Assembly: GCF_000516985.1 (NCBI RefSeq)
Contig: NW_006917094.1
Coordinates: forward strand, 4,047,833 to 4,111,832
Direction of reading: 5' to 3'
Source of the DNA: Pestalotiopsis fici W106-1
Taxonomy: Eukaryota > Ascomycota > Sordariomycetes > Amphisphaeriales > Sporocadaceae
Length of the DNA: 64,000 bases
Part shown: piece after piece, positions 57,150 to 64,000 of the stretch
Position numbering within the stretch: the stretch's first letter is position 1
Layout: the number at the start of each line of letters is the position of its first letter
Notes under the pieces: generated by a model
The model's database searches: none
Seen by the model: only the letters and a program-made list of their open reading frames with translations
What the model was told of the DNA's origin: nothing
Made by a program: the position numbers and the translations under genes

Positions 57150-57905
57150 TTACTCCTCATCACCGAACTCGGCACGGCCGGCCTTGGAGTTCAGGTAGTG
57201 GTTTCTGCCAAAAGTCAGCAATTCTGCACGTCAAGCACCCCCCTTTGTCGGCCTCGAGAGATCATACCGGTGAATGGCCCACTCCATGGCGTAGTAGAAA
57301 GCAACGAAGGGAGGAGCAATGTAAAGGACCTGCTTGCTGAACCGTCTCCAGGTGTTGAAGATGGCGTCGTGGGCAGCGCCGGCGACGGGGTTCTGTCGGT
57401 TGGAGCTGAGACCGTAGGTGACAATGCCCTTCTGCTTGAGACCACCTGGGAATCAATCCGTATTAGTCTCTCGGCTCCAAAACATATTTCGTCCAGGTTG
57501 CGCGTTGGTCTGCTGTCGTGTTCCATCTCGCATGTTCGCTTATCTCGTGATGTTGATGTTTGCCATTATTATCAACTGCCAGTGTTGAGTTTCCCCTGCT
57601 TCCACCACTTTGTTGTTTGGAGTGTCGTATGATCGTGCTTCGTCTTTTGCCGGCCGCGCTCGGATGAATCCAATACGAGAGTCTACTCACCAAAGTTGCC
57701 CCAGCCACCAAGGAAGCTATACTTGTGTTAGTAGAGAGTTCCTAGATGGAAGATGCCAACGTGAAAACAGCCCGAATGAGGCAATGCGAGCAAAAGCCGC
57801 AGCCGGGCGGTCGACGTCACTTTGTTGGTTCCGGAGGGCGACTCACTGGCCGTGCTTGCCGAGCGGGGTCTCGCCGCCGCCTCTGAGGATCTGAGTAGGG
57901 TGCAT
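57150..57905 (-). CDS. QCR8: ubiquinol-cytochrome c reductase subunit 8 (complex III, QCR8)
   Basis: Four exons, 57847-57905, 57691-57716 (26 nt), 57268-57445 and 57150-57204; 105 residues. QCR8 is a small, one-TM subunit of complex III in the mitochondrial inner membrane, close to cytochrome b. The splices give MHPTQILRGGGETPLGKHG, HFLGGWGNFG, GLKQKGIVTYGLSSNRQNP, VAGAAHDAIFNTWRRF, VLYIAPPFVAFYYAMEWA and the end KAGRAEFGDEE, in the order and length of fungal homologues. It is too split for simple ORF finding. The TM segment is ~66-86. It is divergent from PHB1 across 408 bp. CCAAT boxes (on its strand) lie at 57936-57940 and 57995-57999, 31 and 90 bp upstream of the ATG. Confidence 0.96.
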
Positions 57906-58313
57906 GGTGAACAATTGACGAGGTGTGAGCTGTCAATTGGGTTTAAAAGGTTGGCAAATGTCGGAGAATGGGATCGTGGAAATGGCCAGGAAAGATTGGC
58001 TTCAAGCGCCTTTGCGACGTCGAAATTGGAGCGACCTGACTGGACGTTGCCGATGAGCTTTCACGCTTAACCTGACTGGGACTAGCCCCTCAAGCACAAG
58101 TGATGACCCGCCGAAATGTCGCGCCGAGCTCTCGGAAAAGAAGCTTGGACCATAGGGAAAATGTACGGGTAAGGGAATCAGTCTATCAATCATTAAGGCA
58201 GAGAGAGGTAGACGCAAAAAGAGGTCGACGAAGAGAGCTTCAGTTTTCCCGCCCACGCCACACACACCTGCCAATACTCCGCCAGACAGACGGAAGCGTG
58301 CGCGCTTGTCAAC
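57906..58313. promoter_or_regulatory. divergent promoter QCR8 / PHB1 with two CCAAT boxes
   Basis: 408 bp between two divergent genes for mitochondrial inner-membrane proteins. CCAAT boxes (ATTGG on the plus strand) are at 57936-57940 and 57995-57999; the HAP/CBF complex that binds CCAAT controls respiratory genes in fungi. Co-regulation is inferred. Confidence 0.45.
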
Positions 58314-59218
58314 ATGGAAGCTCGAATTCTCAACACTGTTTCCAGATACGCCTTCCCGGCCTTTGCCGGCATTGCGCTATTCCAGTCCTCCATCTACGAT
58401 GTTCGCGGTGGATCCAGAGCCGTCATCTTCGACAGGTTGTCCGGTGTGAAGGAGCAGGTCGTCAGCGAAGGCACACACTTCTTGGTGCCATGGTTACAAA
58501 GAGCCATCACCTTCGATGTCCGGACGAAGCCGCGCAACATTGCCACAACCACCGGCAGCAAGGATTTGCAAATGGTCAGCTTGACGCTCAGAGTTCTTCA
58601 CAGACCCGAGGTTCAGGCTCTGCCCAAGATTTACCAGGTGTGTTTTTTAACATGTCAAATATAGCAAAATCTGGATCAGTTTTGAAGTGCTGAAGCTAAC
58701 TCCATTTACAGAACCTCGGTACAGACTACGACGAGAGAGTCCTGCCCTCTATTGGTAACGAAGTGCTCAAGTCTATTGTCGCACAGTTCGATGCCGCCGA
58801 GCTCATTACACAGCGTGAAGCTGTCTCCAACAGAATTCGGACAGACCTGATGAAGAGAGCATCAGAATTCAACATTGCGCTCGAGGATGTCTCGATTACG
58901 CACATGACTTTCGGCAAGGAGTTCACAAAGGCTGTCGAGCAGAAGCAGATTGCGCAACAGGACGCTGAGCGTGCACGCTTCATCGTCGAGAAGGCCGAGC
59001 AGGAGAGACAGGCCAACGTTATCCGCGCCGAGGGTGAGGCCGAGAGTGCCGACACCATTAGCAGAGCTATTGCCAAGAACGGTGACGGTCTGATCCAAAT
59101 CAGAAAGATCGAGGCCAGCAGAGAGATTGCTCAGACCCTGGCAGGAAACCCGAATGTTGCCTACTTGCCAGGTGGAAAGCAGGGCGGTCAATTTCTGCTG
59201 TCGGTAGGAAAGGCATAA
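58314..59218 (+). CDS. PHB1: prohibitin 1 (mitochondrial inner membrane)
   Basis: Two exons, 58314-58637 and 58712-59218, 276 residues. PHB1 and PHB2 form ring complexes in the inner membrane that protect newly made respiratory subunits and regulate m-AAA proteases and cristae. Seen: a short hydrophobic N-terminal anchor ([15 protein letters not shown]), [65 protein letters not shown], then the coiled-coil region [20 protein letters not shown] and YLPGGKQGG near the end. This is the PHB1 rather than PHB2 type, shown by the length and by the family start MEARILN. The single intron is 74 nt. It shares a divergent promoter with QCR8. Confidence 0.96.
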
Positions 59219-60042
59219 GCGGCTGATGTATCATAAGGTTGTGGGCTGTATGGGTAAAAAAGCCAAGGCAAAAACGTGTATAATACAGAGAGGAATTCTC
59301 TGATCTCCACTTCGGATACGATATGATATCCATAATGTGATACTATTCAAGATGTTATGATAAGTAGCAGAAATGAAGCAAGAAATCAATCCAAGACCTT
59401 GTCCTTGAAATTAGTCAATCCCAAAATTCGAGCACTGGGTAAGTTTCCGGACATTTCAGAGAAAACGGGAAGAGGATAATAGATGTGCAAGTCTCTTGTA
59501 TGTGCCGTATATAGACGCAAGTCTTGTCAACAAGCATCGATACACAATGGTAATAAGTATCTCCATCTCACGGATCATATAAAGAGTATTTTTCTCCAAC
59601 ATAATTCCAAGAGTCAGGTGTAATAAGCTCTCAAGGTCGTAGAGATAGAGAACCGAGAAAGGAAATATGAGATTGAGCCCTTGAGGCTAGAAGTCGACTC
59701 CGGAGAAGGTGGAAAGTAGGTGGACACGATTTGTCCATCAAGCTATAATTAAAGATCAAGGTGGGATGTCGCAATATAGAAAAGACAAGCTTCGAACAAA
59801 GAGGAGAAGGACATTCATGCATTCCGTATTCTATAGTACTTGCTGCACTAAGGTAGGAAGCATGATTCGGAATCCTCGCACGGTCATTGGCGAGCACTGG
59901 ACAAAGCCCCGGTATTCTGGGTCGGCTAAACCCCGGCTAGCGTGATCTCAGCGCTCCCGAACGTCAACCAAGCTTCAACTCCGACATCCATAGCATTGCC
60001 AATCGCTATATACCACTCAATTGTGTCGTCAAATCTGCCACC
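59219..60042. other. intergenic, no gene supported
   Basis: About 820 bp between PHB1 and the complex I subunit gene, same strand. A/G-rich in the middle. No gene seen. Confidence 0.5.
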
Positions 60043-60837
60043 ATGGCGTCCAAAGCAGTAGCAAAGGCTGCTGGAGGCGTGATGAGCGTCAGCCAGGTAA
60101 ATTGCGAACCTCGAGACCCTGCAGCCCAAGCTCAATGGGATGCGCAACAAGAACGAGGCTATCGTCTCTCTGCGATCTCGAACATGCAAGCAAGCAAACA
60201 AGCGAACTCGCTGACTCGGTGATGATGGTAGAAACAAACCCTGCAGTCTACGGGAATCTGGGACCGCATCCGCCGCGTCCTCGCCGTCGACCCCAACCGC
60301 AGCTCCGGTGTACCGCTGAACCCATACTACCGCAACCCGAACCCGGGCAGCAACGACCCGCTCGCCTACGACGACCCCGTCACCATCCCGGCCGGTGACA
60401 TTGCAGACAACCCCTACTGGAAGCGCGACGCGCGGCGCAACTACCCCAAGCTCTCGTTTGTCAACCAGGCTGATGCCGTTGCCCTCCTGGGCGTCGGCAG
60501 CGCCGCCAGCCCCAAGCAGGAGCTGATTGGTGAGGCCGGAGAGCAGGCCCTGGTGGCTGCCAAGAGCGAGGGTGTCGAGGGTGGTCTGGCCAAGTTCTTC
60601 GAGGCCAAGGGCCCGGCGACGGCACAGGAGTTGTTGGTAAATGGTCTGCCACCGCTGCCCAGCGGCCAGGCCCTCAAGAAGGATGGCAGTGGCCTGTGGG
60701 AGGCAAAGCAGTACGAGCTGGTGGAGGAGCAAACATACCCTGACGACGCGTAAGTGCTGCCCTTTGTTCTGAGGATATTCGCGAAAGCAAGGCCATACTA
60801 ACAGGACTACAGGTACCCGTGCCGTGTGTTCAAATAG
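60043..60837 (+). CDS. NADH:ubiquinone oxidoreductase 21.3 kDa subunit (complex I accessory, fungal type)
   Basis: Three exons, 60043-60096, 60232-60749 and 60813-60837, 198 residues. This is an accessory subunit of respiratory complex I in the mitochondrial inner membrane. Seen: MASKAVAKAAGG at the start, then QSTGIWDRIRRVLAVDPNR, GVPLNPYYRNPNPGSNDPL, YDDPVTIPAGDIADNPYWKRD and the end YPCRVFK, all typical of the fungal 21.3 kDa subunit as I recall it. Exon 1 ends SVSQ at GTAAAT and exon 2 begins KQTLQ after GTAG; these two boundaries are the least certain. The last intron has a perfect TACTAAC branch (60797-60803). It follows QCR8 and PHB1 in a run of nuclear genes for inner-membrane proteins. 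Confidence 0.85.
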
Positions 60838-61347
60838 ATGACAATGCCAACAGATGGCTAGACGAGACAGAAGAATCAATGGCTTGTACATAAGATGAGG
60901 GCGGTATAGATTTTATTGCGACCTGACAACGCTCAAGATTGAGCTGAGATCATATTTCCTAGTGACAAATTTCTATTCTAACTTTTGCAGAACCTAATCC
61001 TGGCACATGTGCACCACGGCCTCTCATGACCGAATTTGATCAATTCGTGAGTAGATCAAGCTTATGCATGGATGCTACTGAGATTCGGCATCGATGACAT
61101 ATAGACTGGTGTATTTCAGCTTCATGATCACACGATGGAGGGCGTGCTGGAACTGGACTTGTCTTACATTAGATATGTGCTAGGCTTGGGCTGGAAGTAA
61201 GTCGAGCAAGTCACCAAGTGCCCTTGTGGTGCACCAGAAGCTTTGGCTCACCGCGTTCACCGCGCTCATCGTCCTCGGCATGCAAGTTGAAGTGACTCTG
61301 CGGGATTGTCGAAATGTTGGTTTTTGCTGTCAACATCACGACGGTCT
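60838..61347. other. intergenic between convergent genes
   Basis: About 510 bp between the convergent complex I subunit gene and LTO1. No gene is supported. Confidence 0.5.
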
Positions 61348-61857
61348 TCATATCTCGTTGCGGGATGCGGCGCCACTCTCCTTGGAGCTGCCTTTCTCGG
61401 CATCCTCTCCAAGCATGCGCTCAACAATCTTGAGTTTGCCCTGTGCTCGCTTCACGCGATCGTCAAAGTCGTTGACTGCATCATCGTTGTTCTCAGTTGA
61501 AAGAGTACCAGGCTCCACCAGCGCATGCAATGAGCTGACGTTTTTGCTCAGTCTTGCATTGCTGCTCAAGGCTGGAAGTCTGGACGCCTCGACATTTGGA
61601 CCTTCTGAAGAGACTTGAGGCTGTACTCCGTCGTTCTTCTTTGGAGGATTCCGTAAGCTTGGGATCCGGTTGGCCCAGATGATGGCTTTGCCCTGCAGAC
61701 GTCCAGCTTCCAGAAACTTTTCGTAGCCTGTTTTCAAGCCCACCGATCGTCCCTCGATCTTGCCGCCACGATCACCATCCTCATATCCCTGGGTATAGCC
61801 TTGCTCATAGTATTGCTCCTCAAGATTGAGAATCTCTTCAAAGGGATCCACTGACAT
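61348..61857 (-). CDS. LTO1: LTO1 homologue (Yae1-domain protein, Fe-S delivery to ABCE1/Rli1)
   Basis: Intronless, 169 residues. LTO1 with YAE1 forms an adaptor that hands the cytosolic iron-sulphur assembly machinery to the ribosome-recycling ABC protein Rli1/ABCE1. The N-terminal ~60 residues have the deca-GX3 type pattern: EEQYYEQGYTQGYEDGDRGG, then EGRSVGLKTGYEKFLEAGRLQG, with Gly every four residues in pairs. The C-terminal part is polar with Asp-rich DFDDRVKRAQGKLKIVERML and is less conserved. Yeast Lto1 ends in a Trp that binds the targeting complex; here the chain ends ASRNEI, so that feature is absent. It is divergent from methionyl-tRNA synthetase and may share its promoter with three Gcn4/CPC1-type sites. 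Confidence 0.9.
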   Translation of the reverse strand: MSVDPFEEILNLEEQYYEQGYTQGYEDGDRGGKIEGRSVGLKTGYEKFLEAGRLQGKAIIWANRIPSLRNPPKKNDGVQPQVSSEGPNVEASRLPALSSNARLSKNVSSLHALVEPGTLSTENNDDAVNDFDDRVKRAQGKLKIVERMLGEDAEKGSSKESGAASRNEI

Positions 61858-62462
61858 GTTGCTGATGTCGGATGTTGCAGCCCCGGAATAAAAAAAAAAA
61901 AATCTTTTTCCTTCCTTGAACGAGAAGTCCTTAACTCAACCCAACAGACAATTAGATTCTTTGTTTTCTCTGATTCCAGATTCACGAAAAAATAGATAGA
62001 GTTTTGGCAGTATCGTCCTTTCAAGCTTGTTATGCGGTACCTGAAATGTAAAGCCGGAGGCCGGCGCCCAACGTTACCAATTTGACGGGTCTGGACTGAG
62101 AAAGAGATCAAATGGAGGGGCAATTGGGGGACATTTGGGCGCAGCGATTTTTGGGTCGCGAAAATCACCCCGCCATTGCGCACAGTTCCGACTCAGGCGT
62201 CCCCCCGCCATTGCCTGCCTCTACACCACCTACATTAAAACATTGAGTCAAGGGTCTTCTGAACTTTGTCCTGTTCATGTTTGTCTGATCCTGCGCATTC
62301 GCTGACTGTGACTCAGTATTTCGACTCACTTTCTTTTTCACGTTATTTTTGGTGTTGGTCTTTTCTTTTCCAAGTAGCCGCCGTTTCCTCCAGCTATTGA
62401 GTCATCCTTGGAATTTTCCAAAGCGACACAGAATACTGCATCGTCAAATTCCTCCCGCAACC
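61858..62462. promoter_or_regulatory. divergent promoter LTO1 / MetRS with three TGA(C/G)TCA (Gcn4/CPC1) sites
   Basis: 605 bp between divergent starts. Perfect 7-bp TGA(C/G)TCA elements are at 62244-62250, 62310-62316 and 62398-62404, i.e. 213, 147 and 59 bp before the MetRS ATG. This is the binding site of Gcn4/CPC1/CpcA, which activates amino-acid and aminoacyl-tRNA synthetase genes during amino-acid starvation. A 13-nt A run is at 61890-61902. Confidence 0.75.
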
Positions 62463-64000
62463 ATGGCGAATCCCAATGTCATTCTGCCTCAAAAGGGCAA
62501 GAAGAACATCCTCGTCACATCTGCCCTCCCTTACGTCAACAATGTGCCTCACTTGGGCAACATTGATGGCAGTACACTCAGTGCCGACGTCTTTGCGCGA
62601 TACAGCAAGCTGAAAGACCGACCGACTCTCTACATTTGCGGTACCGACGAGTATGGTACCGCAACCGAGACCAAGGCCCTCGAGACCAAGCAGACCCCTC
62701 AAGAGCTCTGCGATGAGTTCCACGTCAAGCACAAGGCCATTTACGACTGGTTTGAGATTGGCTTTGACTACTTTGGCCGTACCACCACCGAGAAGCAGAC
62801 CGAGATCGTCCAGGACATCTTCTTGAAGCTTTACAAGAACGGCTATCTTGAGGAGCGCACTACGACACAGCCCTACTGCGAGCACCCCGACCACAAGGCA
62901 TTCTTGGCCGATCGTTTCGTCGAGGGAACCTGCCCAAAGTGCCAGTATGACGACGCCAGAGGTGACCAGTGCGACAAGTGCGGTAACCTGCTGGATCCCC
63001 TCGAGCTGATCAACCCCAAGTGCAAGGTTGACGGCACCACGCCCATTCCCAAAGATACCACGCACATTTTCCTGAAGCTCGACAAGTTGGCGCCCAAGAT
63101 TTCTGAGTGGTTCGAGAAGTCGAGCAAGGAGGGTCAGTGGTCATCCAACGGCATCAGTATCACAAAGTCCTGGTTGACTAGAGGCTTGGAGGGCCGAAGT
63201 ATCACCAGAGATTTGAAGTGGGGTGTGCCGGTGCCGCTGAAGGGCTTCGAGAACAAGGTTATTTACGTCTGGTTCGATGCTTGTATCGGCTACCCTTCGA
63301 TTACTGCCAACTACACATCCGAGTGGGAGCAGTGGTGGCGCAACCCTGACGATGTGAAACTGTACCAGTTCATGGGCAAGGACAACACACCCTTCCACAC
63401 GGTCATTTTCCCGGCCTCTCAGATGGGAACGGGTGACAAGTGGACTCAGCTCAACACGCTCTCCACAACCGAGTACCTCAATTACGAGACTGGAAAGTTC
63501 TCCAAGTCGAGAGGTGTCGGTGTCTTTGGAGACACTGCCCAGGAGATTGGCATTCCTCCTTCTGTCTGGCGATACTACCTCCTTTCCACTCGACCGGAGA
63601 CTGGCGACACCCAGTTCTTGTGGGCTGACTTTGTGGCGGCCAACAACAACGAACTGCTCGCCAACTTTGGTAACTTCTGTAACCGTGTGATCAAGTTCGT
63701 CAATGCCAAACTTGACGGTGTCATTCCCGAGTTCTCGGCTTCGTACAAGGACGAGACTTTTGACTTCCCCGCCTGGATCGAGGAAGTCAACACTGCGCTG
63801 AAGGAATACAATGATCTTCTGGAGGGAGTACACCTACGCGCCGGTGCCAAGAAGTTGATGGAGATTAGCTCCAAGGGCAACAACTTGCTGCAATATCGTC
63901 TGGACAATGCAGCCCTGGCTGAGCACCCCGAACGAACCAAGACCGTCATTGGTCTGGCCCTGAACTTGTGTAACCTCTTGGCGTCTGTTGCATCTCCTTA
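62463..64000 (+). CDS. MES1: cytosolic methionyl-tRNA synthetase, 5' part (cut by window end)
   Basis: The frame starts at 62463 and stays open to the window end, giving the first ~512 residues of a longer protein; no intron is seen in this part. It charges initiator and elongator tRNA-Met. The class I signatures are present: the HIGH-type HLGN (residues 30-33) and the KMSKS-type KFSKS (345-349). The zinc-binding connective domain shows CEHPDH ... CPKC ... CDKC at ~140-177. The anticodon-binding helical domain begins after ~380 (FVAANNNELLANFGNFCNRV). The start MANPNVILPQKGKKNILVT lacks a mitochondrial presequence, supporting the cytosolic enzyme. The C-terminus and any extension are outside the window. 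Regulation by CPC1 is suggested by the upstream sites. Confidence 0.97.
   Translation, partial: MANPNVILPQKGKKNILVTSALPYVNNVPHLGNIDGSTLSADVFARYSKLKDRPTLYICGTDEYGTATETKALETKQTPQELCDEFHVKHKAIYDWFEIGFDYFGRTTTEKQTEIVQDIFLKLYKNGYLEERTTTQPYCEHPDHKAFLADRFVEGTCPKCQYDDARGDQCDKCGNLLDPLELINPKCKVDGTTPIPKDTTHIFLKLDKLAPKISEWFEKSSKEGQWSSNGISITKSWLTRGLEGRSITRDLKWGVPVPLKGFENKVIYVWFDACIGYPSITANYTSEWEQWWRNPDDVKLYQFMGKDNTPFHTVIFPASQMGTGDKWTQLNTLSTTEYLNYETGKFSKSRGVGVFGDTAQEIGIPPSVWRYYLLSTRPETGDTQFLWADFVAANNNELLANFGNFCNRVIKFVNAKLDGVIPEFSASYKDETFDFPAWIEEVNTALKEYNDLLEGVHLRAGAKKLMEISSKGNNLLQYRLDNAALAEHPERTKTVIGLALNLCNLLASVASP

Noticed and set aside
59926..60891. 321-codon minus-strand frame
   Set aside because: Antisense of the complex I subunit gene.
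62394..63833. Minus-strand frames of 223 and 230 codons
   Set aside because: Antisense mirrors of methionyl-tRNA synthetase.
1..64000. Transposons, CRISPR arrays, rRNA, secondary-metabolite cluster, viral insertions
   Set aside because: No transposase, reverse transcriptase, terminal repeats, repeat-spacer arrays, PKS/NRPS or viral genes seen.

Overview
The window is nuclear DNA of a filamentous ascomycete, most likely a Sordariomycete and probably Hypocreales. Evidence: eukaryotic genes with short (about 50-120 bp) GT-AG introns carrying CTAAC/CTAAT branch sites; GH5 mannanase with a fungal cellulose-binding module; an Egh16/Gas1-type secreted protein; a DUF6536-type membrane protein; and fungal-type GCLM, QCR8, MAF1 and a 21.3 kDa complex I subunit. 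The species cannot be named from sequence alone. I see no transposon, CRISPR array, rRNA or secondary-metabolite cluster; this looks like core chromosome with several 1-3.5 kb intergenic stretches.

Layout. 0-8 kb: a hypothetical protein, tRNA-Gly(UCC), UTP15 (rRNA processing), a dienoyl-CoA isomerase, the small split gene TFB5 (TFIIH) and a one-pass membrane protein. 8-23 kb: secreted GH5_7 mannanase with CBM1, a 3.6 kb gene-free stretch, a ten-zinc-knuckle protein with a long 5' leader, a DUF6536-type membrane protein and a 14-TM-type MFS exporter. 23-35 kb: a carboxymuconolactone-decarboxylase-like protein, a coiled-coil membrane protein, BUD32 (KEOPS), the glutamate-cysteine ligase modifier subunit, AP-1 sigma and MAF1. 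35-47 kb: a large unrecognised membrane protein, Egh16-like secreted protein and a 4-coumarate-CoA-ligase-like enzyme, separated by large gaps. 47-56 kb: an RPA/MEIOB-like OB-fold protein divergent from a SNF2-RING ATPase, then an F-box-like protein. 57-64 kb: QCR8, prohibitin PHB1, the complex I 21.3 kDa subunit, LTO1 and the 5' part of cytosolic methionyl-tRNA synthetase, cut by the window end.

How genes relate. There is no single pathway, but some neighbours make sense together: QCR8 and PHB1 share a 408 bp divergent promoter with two CCAAT boxes and a complex I gene follows; the LTO1/MetRS divergent promoter has three perfect TGA(C/G)TCA sites, the Gcn4/CPC1 element; the mannanase promoter has CreA-like and Xyr1-like motifs; the dienoyl-CoA isomerase promoter has a Far-type CCGAGG. 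Exon models were built by hand from splice sites, reading-frame continuity and family similarity recalled from knowledge; no database search was run.
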